Shown here: positions 23,568 to 34,483 of the stretch, in pieces | Numbering within the stretch: position 1 is the first letter of the stretch | Layout: each line of letters starts with the position of its first letter | NCBI RefSeq assembly: GCF_901709675.1 | Contig: NC_051089.1 | Location: 21,181,508 to 21,245,507 of the forward strand | DNA length: 64,000 nt | Reading direction: 5' to 3' | Origin: Syngnathus acus | Taxonomy: Eukaryota; Chordata; Actinopteri; Syngnathiformes; Syngnathidae | Made by a program: the position numbers and the translations under genes | The notes under the pieces: generated by a model | Database searches by the model: none | Told to the model about the DNA's origin: nothing | Seen by the model: only the letters and a program-made list of their open reading frames with translations

Positions 23568-23866
23568 GTCATGACTTGCGCGGTGTATTGGATTTAAATG
23601 AGGGTGGGTTGTGCAGCGCCAACCTCACTTTCTTGCCCGAGTCCACCTGTATCCAGTGGCAAGACAGAGTCAAGACGGCTGGAGATGGAGCAGTGGATGG
23701 CCTGAATACATTGCGAGGTGATGCATCCAGCCCGCAGCGCTCCACAAAGCTTGTTAGTGTCGCCAATCGGCCCGTTGAACCTCTGAGGGTTTTCTCCGCG
23801 CTTCCTGCCGAGAGCCAGTCTTTGGTAGCAGTTTAACGTCGTGCTCAGGACATATAGTTTCTTGTA

Positions 23867-25749
23867 AAGGTTATTTCAATGGACAAAAACCTTGCTCACC
23901 CCAGACTCCCTTGACTGTTGGAAGGTATTGGTGTGGTTCATCGGTTAAATGATATCTGAAGCCAATTGGAGACACAACTTCACCATGATTAGCTTCATTT
24001 TACCACAATATTGGCAACCAAATATGGGTACACTAATAACATTAATAATTAACAGATTTTGTTTTGACATCTGCTGCATTCAATTTTTCCCATTTGGCTG
24101 CTACAGACAAGTTTAATATGGTTTATGGAACAAGCATTTAACATGTGCCTACTTTTTTTAACTCAGCAAAGCAGTGTCAGTCAGGCAGTAGTATGTAAAG
24201 GCATTCTTTCTGGGGAGGTAGTGAGAAGGGATGATGTCATTGCTTTTGCTGCGTGATTTATTGTTCTGCTCATGGTAGAACGTATGCTCATCACTAGCGT
24301 TAGCTACCTTGACTTTCCTAATTTTGAAGGCACGGTGTTGATGCTGTGTTTGCTTAATTTCACCAGAATGACACATACAAAATGAGCATTGTCAAACTGA
24401 TTATTATTAATATAACTGAATATTTTATAGAGAGAGTCATTCTTTGTATTGTGTGAGAAGTAGCCACAATAGAAGATGTTTCATAAAATACATAGCACAA
24501 AATGAAGAAAACATAGCTCTGGATCAGTGTGTGTTCCTTTTATTTGGGCCAGATACTTACGTATATCAGTACTGTAGTTTTTGATTTTTCTCGTTTTCCT
24601 ATATGATCCTATCCTAAAAATTCAAATAGAAACAAGTTAAATTGCCATTTCTTCTTGTCTTTATCTGTGCAGCTCAGAGAAAACGATCCCAGTGACTCAT
24701 CAAGCTTTAGATTTCTTTAATCACAGTATTAACACTTGTATAGGATTACATAAAATAAGAGGATATCCTCCTCCTCAGTTTGGTGAGCAATTTTAGAGCA
24801 TCATTCGCTTTACTTGTTGCTTGCCTGCTTGCCTGCTTTCTTTCTTTCTTTCTTTCTTTCTTGCTTTCTTGCTTTCTTTCTTGCTTTCTTTCTTTCATCA
24901 GTATTGCCGTTTACTCTCTTCCTCTGGCCTAAGGTTTAGCATAGACTTGTTTAGCCCACTTTGGGTGGTGCTGAAGCCTCCGCCCCCCCCAAATATCTTA
25001 TTTTAAAACACACTGTTAATTTCAATAATGTAAAAAAAAAAAAGTTCTATCATGTCAGTGTCATTTCTATTTATGTATATTATAAGCGTAGGTCTAGGAA
25101 TTGCTGGGTCGTGCCTCACCTTACAGGAGGCTGTCATGTCATGTTTTGTTGCCATTCTTTTTGCTACAGATACAAATCACTTGATCACAAATTTGCTGGA
25201 TTAATGACTACAGCATGTCAAACAAATGCAAGGCACTCACTTTGTCACTTGAGAAAATACTATAAGTCGTTTGTGATGACTTATTGTTTGCACCTCTGCT
25301 GAAGAAATTGGTGGTAGACTTGCAAAACGTGAGCCAACTGCAGTGCGTGTGTTTCAATATGCACTGGCTTCAAAATTGTAGCTGCATTCTATTATGGCTA
25401 AGATTCCGTTATCTTGTAATTAAGAAACGCAAATCTCTGCAAGTGAACACATATTTTTAAATGAGCATTTATGTACTGCTTGTAGTCTTACCAAAAGAAA
25501 GAGAGCAAATGAAGTGGGAAGGAAAATATGAGGATGGAGAAGACTCAGCTGGGGCGTTTCAAAGGGTGATCCATCAAGAGGAGGGTGAGCATGTTTGAAT
25601 GAGGGAGCTAACAATAGTTGAGTGTCTCTGAAGAAATCATGGAGAGTGGAGGAATGACCTCCCTCCGCAGCCTCTGGCCGAACGGCTGACGGAAGCAGGA
25701 AGCAACTGAGCGTACTGATGTGCATCATGTGGAGTGATGTGCTTACTTA
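23867..25749. other. Non-coding interval with a (TTTC)n microsatellite
   Basis: A (CTTT)n tract with GCTT variants is at 24832-24898. The rest is AT-rich; no exon or element was recognised. Confidence 0.55.
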
Positions 25750-27152
25750 CCCTATTTTTCGGACTAAAAGTCGCTCCGGAATATAGGTCGCATTGGCCAT
25801 AAAATGCACAATAACGTGAAAAAAAACATATATAAGTCGCTGCGGAGTATAAGTCGCATTTTGGGGGAAATTTATTCGACAAAATCCAACACCAAGAACA
25901 GACATGAACGAGCAACAACAGGCTAAACGATAGGTATGCTAACGTGACATAAACACAAACGAAGAGCTGAGAACGGCCCTGACGTAAAATTCAGAGTTAT
26001 TCAAAAAACTATTACATACATAAATAACACGTTAATAAAACCATCTGTGTCACTCCAATTCATTAAATCCATCGATCGTCCTTTGTCAACAATGGGTGCG
26101 GGCCGCTGACGGCGCTTGCACTTCAAAATATTCCACAGGCCTATATAACGATATATAAATTATATATCAAATAACTATTATATAAGCAATAATATGATCA
26201 AACCATCTGTGTCACTCTAAATCATTAAATCCATCGATCAAATTCCTCGTCCTTTGTCAACAATGCCGCGCGTGCGCCCTGACGTCAGCCTCGTCGTTAT
26301 TCCACAGATCTAGTATATACGTAACTATATTGTAGCGTTAACAAAGTACAAAGAAAGACGTGGGTTTGGTAAACGGCTCTTTATTTAACAAAACAAGAGT
26401 TCAACGAGCCAACAACTACTGAACTGTAACGATAAAAACATATACAAGTTGCTACACGAAATAAAATATATCAAATAACTATAACATAAATAGTTAACCG
26501 CGGCGTGGACTTCCTTCCCCGGAGGTGGCACTTCCAGCCACGGAGGTGGAAGAGAGCTCCATAGAATAGGACCGGGCATGCGTAAAAGCCATGTCCGAGC
26601 CCCATCCACCGTCCCCGGACAGCCACCCGGCCGAGCACCGGCCCCCGACTTCCATCCATGGAGGTGAAAGAGAGCTCCGTAGAGTAGGACCGGGCGTGCG
26701 TAAAAGCCATGTCCGAGCCCCATCCACCGTCCCCGGACAGCCACCCGGCCGAGCGCCGGCCCCAGACTTCCATCCACGGAGGTTAAAGTGAACTCCGTAG
26801 AGTAGGACTGGGCGTGCGTAAAAGCCATAATAGTTTTTCAAACCTTCTGTGTCACTCCAAATCATTAAATCCTTCAAACTCTTTGTCCTCCGTGTCACTT
26901 ACAAACAAAGCCGCTAATGATGCCGGTAGTACGTGGGGCCCTTCGTCATCCCGTGTTCGAATCTTTGTCCTTTTTGTAAACAACCGCCACGCCGCGCTGC
27001 TGACGTCACTTGAAATTCAAATTACAGTAATCCCTTGCTACATCGCGGTTCGTTTATCGGAAAAAATTCACATATAAGTCGCTCCTCAGTATAAATCGCC
27101 CTCCCACCCAAACTATGAAAAAAAAACACGACTTATAGTCCGAAAATTACGG
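25750..27152. mobile_element. pogo-type non-autonomous element, copy M1
   Basis: The left end CCCTATTTTTCGGACTAAAA (one mismatch to the family start) and the right end TTATAGTCCGAAAATTACGG are flanked by TA at 25748-25749 and 27153-27154. Repeated AAGTCGC motifs sit in both ends. Minus-strand reading just inside the right end gives SDTEDKEFEGFNDLE and a stop, the acidic tail of a pogo-type transposase. Two more decayed tails lie at about 26040 and 26210. A 118-bp GC-rich tandem array occupies 26500-26835. Copy M2 (30617-31922) is highly similar. Confidence 0.85.
26500..26835. repeat. 118-bp GC-rich tandem array in M1
   Basis: CGTAAAAGCCAT recurs at 26581, 26699 and 26817, giving an exact 118-bp period. 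Units contain CCATCCACCGTCCCCGGACA and CCGGCCGAGC-type sequence. Because 118 is not a multiple of three and the unit lacks stops on the minus strand in all frames, it creates three overlapping artificial frames of 100-147 codons. Confidence 0.95.
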
Positions 27153-27154
27153 TA

Positions 27155-27985
27155 CATGTAAACTGAGCCTCACACTGAATGTGTCAGATGTGCAAACACT
27201 TTTGAAATAATTCATCAACCGTGAAACCAACCGTTACTCTGGTATTCTTGAGCACACTTTTCCATGCAGTGTACTAAAAGTGACTTTCTTGAGAGACCGA
27301 TCACACATTGGGCCCTATTTTGTTAGACTGGCGTCTGTACGCCTGGCGCAAAAATGAGCTCAAATTCATTTTCGTGTCAGGCAAGTCTAGTTTACCGTGT
27401 TTGGGATTTTGGTAGACTCCGTTGCACTAATTTGGGCGTTCCGGCGCAGAGATGCCACTTTCCTGAAGCACTTGACAATTTGGTGACAGAGATTAGACTG
27501 CGCTCTGCATAAAAAAGTGTGCATCGTAAATTTTGTGGTAGGACAGGTCCAGTTTAGTCTGTTTGTGATTTTAGCTGACCTCGCTAGGCATTCCGGCGTA
27601 TTGTATCACTCGCCCACTGTGCGACTGGCATTTTTGCACCCAAAAAAAGGCTAAATGGTGTACTTCTCAAATGTACATTTATTTTCTAGCGGAGATGGTC
27701 TAGCACAATTTTGTTGTATTTAACACAAGGCACAGGCAGACAGATTACAGCGTTGATTTGTGTTTCATGGATTTTATTTTATGGAATTGCAAGGACAGTA
27801 GGAATCCACCAAAGTTTGGTGACCAAACCAAACTTTTCTGTATTAACTAGTGTTTTTCTTCAACTATTGCAAGGATTTATCTTCACTGAAAGGTATTGAG
27901 TCTGATTGACTGTTTTATGCAGTATACGCTGACCTTCCAGACATACTTGGAGTATTTATGAACTGTGAATAAACTGCTGTTAAGA
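27155..27985. other. Non-coding interval with an unclassified dispersed repeat
   Basis: The stretch 27309-27660 (GGGCCCTATTTTGTTAGACT, AATTTGGTGACAGAGA, repeated GTCTAGTTTA motifs) resembles 49840-50130 in the order of motifs. Both look like copies of one diverged repeat family with no coding potential. Confidence 0.5.
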
Positions 27986-27987
27986 TG

Positions 27988-27990
27988 TTA

Positions 27991-28053
<63 letters not shown>

Positions 28054-28068
28054 CTCTCTCTTGCTTCT

Positions 28069-28108
<40 letters not shown>

Positions 28109-28130
28109 CCTCTCCCTCTCCCTCTCTCTC

Positions 28131-28206
<76 letters not shown>

Positions 28207-28230
28207 ATTCTTTCCCTCTCTCGTTCTTGC
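27988..28230. repeat. Long (TC)n tract
   Basis: About 218 bp of nearly pure TC/CT with a few GCTC, TTGC and CCTC interruptions, tapering into TTTCATTCTTTCCCTC. Confidence 0.97.
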
Positions 28231-29629
28231 TTGCCACTATCAAATGTTATTACAATTTATTCTATTGGTTATTCCATCGATTAATCACTATCACAATCAA
28301 TATCAAATATCATCATAATTGATTGTTCTATCGATTATTCCATTGATTAATTGAATAATGGGATTAGCATTTACATATTTTACATCAATCTTAATTAAGT
28401 TTATTGAAAAACACTTCTTTCCAATTACTGTTTATTAACCAAGTATTGTTTAATGATTAAACCAAACCAAATAAAAAATAGTCACGAAATACCACACAAA
28501 AGGGAGTAATGTTCTCTCCCCAATGTCTTTTAATTTTAGAGCAATGTCTTGGGTATGGATTATCACCAAGGGCTCTTAGTTTCATATGCACTTCTGAAGC
28601 TTCTTTAAGTTTAACTACATGCTTTTAGGTTCAACTGCATGTCAATTGCAATTAACCCAACCAAATAATTATTTACTCAATAGATTCAACTATTATTATT
28701 GTCACAAATTGAGACTCTCTGGTTTCTAACAAATTATAATCATTATCATCCTAAAAGTATTTTAATAGCACTATTGGGAGTACAGTAAGGTAAGGATGCA
28801 CGAGAGGTAGGTGCAAGGTGGTCTCCAATTCCCCAGTCACACATATGACCGACTACATCACCCGAAATGGGAGATATTCCCGCTCACATCTTCATGAGGG
28901 TCGCGGTCGGGCTGTAGCCTGTCCTGACAGTCTTTGGGTGGTAGGCGGATCACGCCCTGAACTGTCATGCACTAACTCCAGTGAGTCTAATTTCAGTTGT
29001 GCACGCTCGTTATTGCCCTAATGTTTATGCAAATTAGGGATGCCACGAACATTGGTCGGACTACTTTCATCCGAAGGTGCAAACGGCCATTACCCTCAAT
29101 CCTACCAGCACAAAGTCTTGTAAAATACCAACAGAAAAATCCACCCATGCGCAGTTAGACTGACCTTTGTTCTACCCAGAAGTCGGTAATTTGCAAAATT
29201 TTGCCAGTGCAACATTCGTCAGCTGCCAGGGCACCCGTTTATCATTGTCAGTCGGTGATCATGTGAAGCCAAACAAAACTGTAATCGTCAGTCTGTTAGT
29301 CCGTCATGTAATGGTATGCCCTGAGTAGAAACTCATACCGTTTGGTATGCCTCTTTCTGAACTAAATGTCACATACCAAAAATTGAGAACACAGTGGAAC
29401 ATAAATTCAATGGACCTGGGAACCAACGGTCTACGGATTCAATGCACAATATATGCAGATGCAGTAATATCAGAAGGAAAGTTGAAACGGCCAAGCATAG
29501 TGAGCAAAGCCAGATCTGAATTGGATGCTGTTGCGTGCGTTAGCTGCAGGCTCCTTGGCTGCTCTCTGTAGTCAGCACCGCACAGTCTACAGCCACCATT
29601 TACTTAAGCACTCATCTTTACACCCACGC

Positions 29630-29672
<43 letters not shown>

Positions 29673-30614
29673 CACGCAGGCACGCACACACACACGCACA
29701 CACACATCATTCAATTGAATAGTGGACTTCGAACAGTTGTTGGGCTCAGCTGGTCTGTGGCTTCGGGGAGCATCAGTGTCACTACAAAACAACCTCTGAG
29801 GTGTGTAAATCGGAGATGGTGGTGTGTGTAATCTGTAATAAGAAAAAAAAATTCTTACGATTCTGGAAACCCAATTTTAACAATATAACTAACATTTTAC
29901 TGGATGCACTGTTATTGCAAGTATTATTAATACTCGATTAATGAACCACATTTTTAACACTAACTAGGGTATGAGAGTAACAAAACTAAAACAGCATAAT
30001 CAGAGTGTAATTCTCAAAACACAATCTTTTATTCACTTTAAAGAGCTGAAATGGCTCTCTTCCTCTTTATTTACAGTACACATGCACACATGTATTAATG
30101 AAAACAATTGGTGCACCCATTGCATCGTCTTTTACATTGCAACTCCACAAGCTAGTATATAGTGTTCTAAGAATTGGACCCTCTTTGTATGAGATGCTGT
30201 ATTAGCAGTAGTTAATAGGCATGCTTTTGGGAGGAAGACATCAGCACTTTATTAAGAGTCGTGTTCTGACAGGCAAGTCAGGTCAGGTCGGAATCATGAT
30301 AGAAATTAATTTGCACGGGAAATGTAAAGTTATTTCCACATGATAGAGGCACAGGAAGGCGTGAGGGGCAGAGCTGAGGAGTGACTAGGGGAAGGTGAAA
30401 ATGCAGAGACTAATTATAAAGCTCTGACTCAAGGCACCGCCTGCAGGGCTGAATATTTCACTGGATTTGCATGTAAATTCTGGTGATAAATCTGTAATAG
30501 GTCCAAATTCATGTTAAATTTATTTCATCTAGAAGTGTTAAGAAATAATCATCTGTCCCTTTTTACTGGTTTTATCTTGGACATTTTCTCATTATTATCT
30601 GCTCAGAATAAATG
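28231..30614. other. Non-coding interval with an (AGAC)n microsatellite
   Basis: An (AGAC)n tract of about ten units lies at 29633-29672, followed by CACACG repeats to 29705. No exon was recognised. A region at 30330-30500 has balanced composition and homeodomain-like CTAATTATAAAG (see findings). Confidence 0.55.
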
Positions 30615-30616
30615 TA

Positions 30617-31922
30617 CCGTAATTTTCAGACCAAAAGTCGCTCCGGAATATAGGTCGCATTAGCCATAAAATGCACAATAACGTGAAAAAAAACATATAT
30701 AAGTCGCTCCGGAGTATAAGTCACATTTTAGGGGACATTTATTCGACAAAATCCAACACCAGGAACAGACGAGCAACAACAGGCTAAACGATAGGTAAGC
30801 TAACGTAACATAAACACAAACGAAGAGCTGAGAACGGGCCTGACGTAACATTCAGAGTTATTAAAAAAATATTACATAAATAACACGTTTATAAAACCAT
30901 CTGTGTCACTCCAATTCATTAAATCCATCGATCAAATTCCTCGTCCTTTGTCAACAACGCCGCGCGTGCGCCCTGACGTCAGCCCCGTCGTTATTCCACA
31001 GATCTAGTATGTTGTAGCGTTAACAAAGTTCAAGGAAAGTCGTGGGTTTGGTAAACGGCTCTTTATTTAACAAAAAAAGAGTTCAACGAGCCAACAACTA
31101 CTGAACTGTAACAATAAAACCATATACAAGTTGCTAAACGAAATAAAATATATCAAATAACTATAACATAAATAGTTCACCGCAACACGGCCCCAAGCAC
31201 CGGCGTCGACTTCCAGGTGTGTGGCGGCGTGGACTTCCATCCCCGGAGGTGGCACTTCCAGCCACGGAGGTGGAAGAGAGCTCCATAGAAAAGGACCGGG
31301 CGTGCGTAAAAGCCATGTCCGAGCCCCATCCACCGTCCCCGGACAGCCACCCGGCCGAGCGCCGGCCGCCGACTTCCATCCACGGAGGTGAAAGAGAGCT
31401 CCGTAGAGTAGGACCGGGCGTGCGTAAAAGCCATGTGCGAGCCCCATCCACCGTCCTCGGACAGCCACCCGGCCGAGCGCCGGCCCCAGACTTCCATCCA
31501 CGGAAGTGAAAGAGAGCTCCGTAGAGTAGGACCGGGCGTGCGTAAAAGCCATAATAGTTTTTCAAACCTTCTGTGTCACTCCAAATCCTTAAATCCTTCA
31601 AACTCTTCGTCCTCCGTGTCACTTAGAAACAAAGCCGCTAATGATGCCGGTAGTACGTGGGGCCCTTCGTCATCTTCGTCATCCCGTGATCGAATCTTTG
31701 GCCTTTATGTAAACAACCGCCGCGCCGCGCCGCGCTGCTGACGTCATTTGAAATTTAAATTACAGTAATCCCTTGCTACATCGCGGTTCGTTTATCGCGG
31801 TTTCACTTTTTTTTTTTTTGAAAATGTCTGAAAAAATTCACATTTAAGTCGCTCCTCAGTATAAGTCGCCCCCCCCACCCAAACTATGAAAAAAACCGCG
31901 ACTTATAGTCCGAAAATTACGG
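30617..31922. mobile_element. pogo-type non-autonomous element, copy M2
   Basis: The left end CCGTAATTTTCAGACCAAAA and the right end TTATAGTCCGAAAATTACGG are flanked by TA at 30615-30616 and 31923-31924. The internal order matches M1: end motifs, decayed transposase tail, AT-rich link, 118-bp array (31200-31555), transposase tail, right end. It lies in the same orientation as M1, starting 4867 bp downstream. Confidence 0.88.
31200..31555. repeat. 118-bp GC-rich tandem array in M2
   Basis: CGTAAAAGCCAT anchors are at 31305, 31423 and 31541, exactly 118 bp apart. The units are nearly identical to those in M1 and M5. Confidence 0.95.
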
Positions 31923-31924
31923 TA

Positions 31925-33428
31925 ATCGAATTGTACCTGACTGTCAGTTTGGTGAATTTGCAAGTGTCCCTGCTGTAATAATAACCAAGAGACTATAACT
32001 GCTTGTGAATTATTCACAGAATAAATGTGTATTAGTGTATACGTATTCAATTGTAAAACATCCTGCTGTGTATCAGCCAATATAATACTCCTCAGGGTAG
32101 AATGAACAATATGAAATGGAACACATGTATCACTTTAGTATTGTGGCTTTAATTGAGGGATTGTTGCATTTAGGTTTCAGCTACATTTCCTGTGTCTTGA
32201 CTTGGTCAGAATGAGAGGATGAAGACGCTTGTTCTGAGGATGACACTGTTGATTGCCACATCCTAATTTGTAGAACATGACATCCACCAATAACCAAAAT
32301 AAATTTGTACTGTAGAGAAGAATACAAGTATGGGTCTAAGCAAAAAATAAACCTCAGTAGTTGATTCTTAAACTGGTAATGAGGTCAAACTTGCCTGGTT
32401 CTTGCTGTTGTTATTGTTACTTCTTATAGTTTGGTACAAGCCCGCAACTCCTTATAGTTATCAGTGTGTGCAACAGAGGTGTGCTTCTGAAGCGCTTGTC
32501 AAAAAACACCACCATAAAAAAATACAAAATGTATGTGCAGACAGCATTATTATTTTAAAATGAGGTGTGGCGGGTGTTTCAACCGTCAGAGCCCTTCATA
32601 AATGTTGTTCAATCAGTTTCCCCTTTTCTCCGTATGCAATCTACGAGGCAGCTGTTGATTATTAAGAAGAAACCGGTGTGACTGCTGAGTACATTAGGAC
32701 CAAATATGTGACGCAAAGCACATCAGGTATCATTTTCTTTTTGGAATACATGATGGGATGACAGGACATATAGTTGTTGATAAAGCTCATTACGGCTGCT
32801 ACATATTTCATTACTCCCATTTGACGATTAAATGCTCCACATAACCAATAAATACCCCTACAGGAATAGTATCGGAAAAAATATTGATGGCTTCGCACTT
32901 TCAGAGACTGAACATGAGTATAAGGAATATAAATTACAGTGCAACTTCAGCTACAACCTAATTCTTCCAGGGTTCATAAAAAAAATAAAAACTTTCTTTC
33001 GTCATGTCAGGTAGTTCAAGATTTTTGATATTGTGGCTCCCTACAGCTCTCCTTAATTTTCATTCTTTTCTAATTCTACCCAGATTTGTCTTTTGTTCTG
33101 TCCCTCTCCAGTGAATTAATTATTGGAGTGCTGCTCTCAATCCTGAGTTATGTAAAATATTATCTAATCTTGTTTAAGTGATGAGCCCACATTTCTGTCA
33201 TCCTTCTATGACACATGCTCGAGAGATGTCAAGGCTTGTTTTAGATGCACAAAGGGGCATAAAGGATTTTTTTGAAACTCACATTTTAATAAAATACATA
33301 AGGTAAATAATGAAGTAAAGTATTAACATGCATTGTTATAATCTCTGTCACTCTAAAACCACCATAATTGATGGTTACATTTCACAGTTAATTATTTTTA
33401 ATTCATAATTATATCATATTAAGTAAGT
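31925..33428. other. Non-coding interval, nothing recognised
   Basis: AT-rich intron-type sequence without simple repeats, transposon ends or plausible exons. Confidence 0.6.
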
Positions 33429-33430
33429 AA

Positions 33431-34146
33431 GATGGCGGCGCGTGCACACGCAGCGGCCTCTCTCTGTCCCGAACGGTGTTTTGTTTTGTCGTTTAATGTG
33501 GGTTTGTCCGCCAGTTTTGTGTGTTCATCTCGTCGTACCGGGTTGTGCTACAAGTGCGGGGGGCTGGTTCTGCTCGACATCGGCGAAAGCGGGTTTGTGG
33601 CGGTCTGGACTTTGAAGCGGGGACATTAAAAACACTCGGTCTGCTCCGTCCTGGAGCGTCGCCGGCCTCGCCTGCTATTCCTCCCCGGGTTGGGCGTCCG
33701 GGCCTGGCTGGCGGCCAACCCAGCTCGCCCGGCCGTGCCTTCCATTCTTCTGGCGAACGTTCGATCGCTGGACATCAACATGCCTGCTGAGTTCTGCGGA
33801 CCGGACAGTGCGTAGCTGCTGTGCATCTGGAGCGGATGGCGTGCTATCGGGCGGACCGGGCCATTGTACGAGGGGGAACATCGCGAGGAGGTGGACTGTG
33901 CGTCTACATCCGTGATGAATGGTGCCGGGACTCTGTTGTGGGATGCCAGCACTGCTCGCCACTAGCGAAGTTTGTGATCTCCAGGCTGTTGGGGTCCTGA
34001 ACTCTCTCCCCGTTGTTTTACTTGTGTGTTAATCGTGTACTGTGTCTCTTCACCGTGGGATAGGGGGAACGGTATTTCGGTTTCTTTGTGTGTCTTAGCA
34101 TGAAGGAATTGACAATAAAGCTGACTCTGACTCTGACTCTGACTCT
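33431..34146 (+). mobile_element. L2-type LINE, internally deleted but with both ends
   Basis: Starts AGATGGCGGCGCGTGCACAC, a GC-rich LINE 5' leader, and runs into an endonuclease start (GGLCVYIRDEWC near 33890). Near 33955 it then jumps to the last codons of the LINE (LAKFVISRLLGS and stop) and the 3' UTR with CACCGTGGGATAGGGGGAAC and GAATTGACAATAAAG. It ends in a (GACTCT)n tail. All of the RT is deleted. Confidence 0.82.
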
Positions 34147-34149
34147 GAT

Positions 34150-34455
34150 ATTAATTTAACCTGTGTAGAGTTTGCTTGTTATCCCCGTATCTGCGCGGAT
34201 TTTCTGCGGGAACTCCGGTTTCCTCCCACATCCCAAAAATGTTTGGTAGGCCGATTGAGCACTCCAAATTGCCTGTAGGTGTGAATGCGAGTGCAGATGG
34301 TTGTTCGTCTTTGTGTGCCCTGCGATTGGCTGGCAACCGGTTCAGGGTGTCCCCCGCCTACTGCCCGTTGACTGCTGGGACAGCAGTACAGAAAAAGGAT
34401 GGATGGATGGATGGATGGATGGATGGATGGATGGATGGATGGATGGATGGATGTT
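34150..34455 (+). mobile_element. LINE-type 3' end with (GGAT)n tail
   Basis: Contains TGCGATTGGCTGGCAACCGG, TTCAGGGTGTCCCCCGCCTA and then AAAAGGATGGATGGATGG, a very common fish retroelement 3' end. The (GGAT)n tail runs 34397-34452. The clade is not assigned. Confidence 0.7.
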
Positions 34456-34483
34456 AGCTGACTTTGCACACCAGTCAAAAGTA

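Larger units (their letters stand above)
21037..23852 (-). mobile_element. LINE with 14-bp target duplication, internally deleted
   Basis: A minus-strand non-LTR retrotransposon flanked by identical TATAGTTTCTTGTA at 21023-21036 and 23853-23866. The target duplication sets both borders, so the 5' end is probably complete. The 3' end (left) reads GGTCATCTTCGAAAGCGAAG when taken in sense. It encodes endonuclease, reverse transcriptase and a carboxyl-terminal region, but a large part between endonuclease and RT is missing. A foldback hAT MITE interrupts it at 21504-21716, and a (GT)n tract lies at 23511-23565. Confidence 0.9.

Noticed and set aside
27915-28318. Frames of Ser-Leu or Arg-Glu repeats
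   Set aside because: Pure translation of the (TC)n microsatellite.
31067-31741. Several 100-160 codon frames on both strands in M2 (and equivalents at 26385-26898 and 59026-59746)
   Set aside because: All come from the 118-bp stop-free repeat read in successive frames; the same residues recur in each frame.
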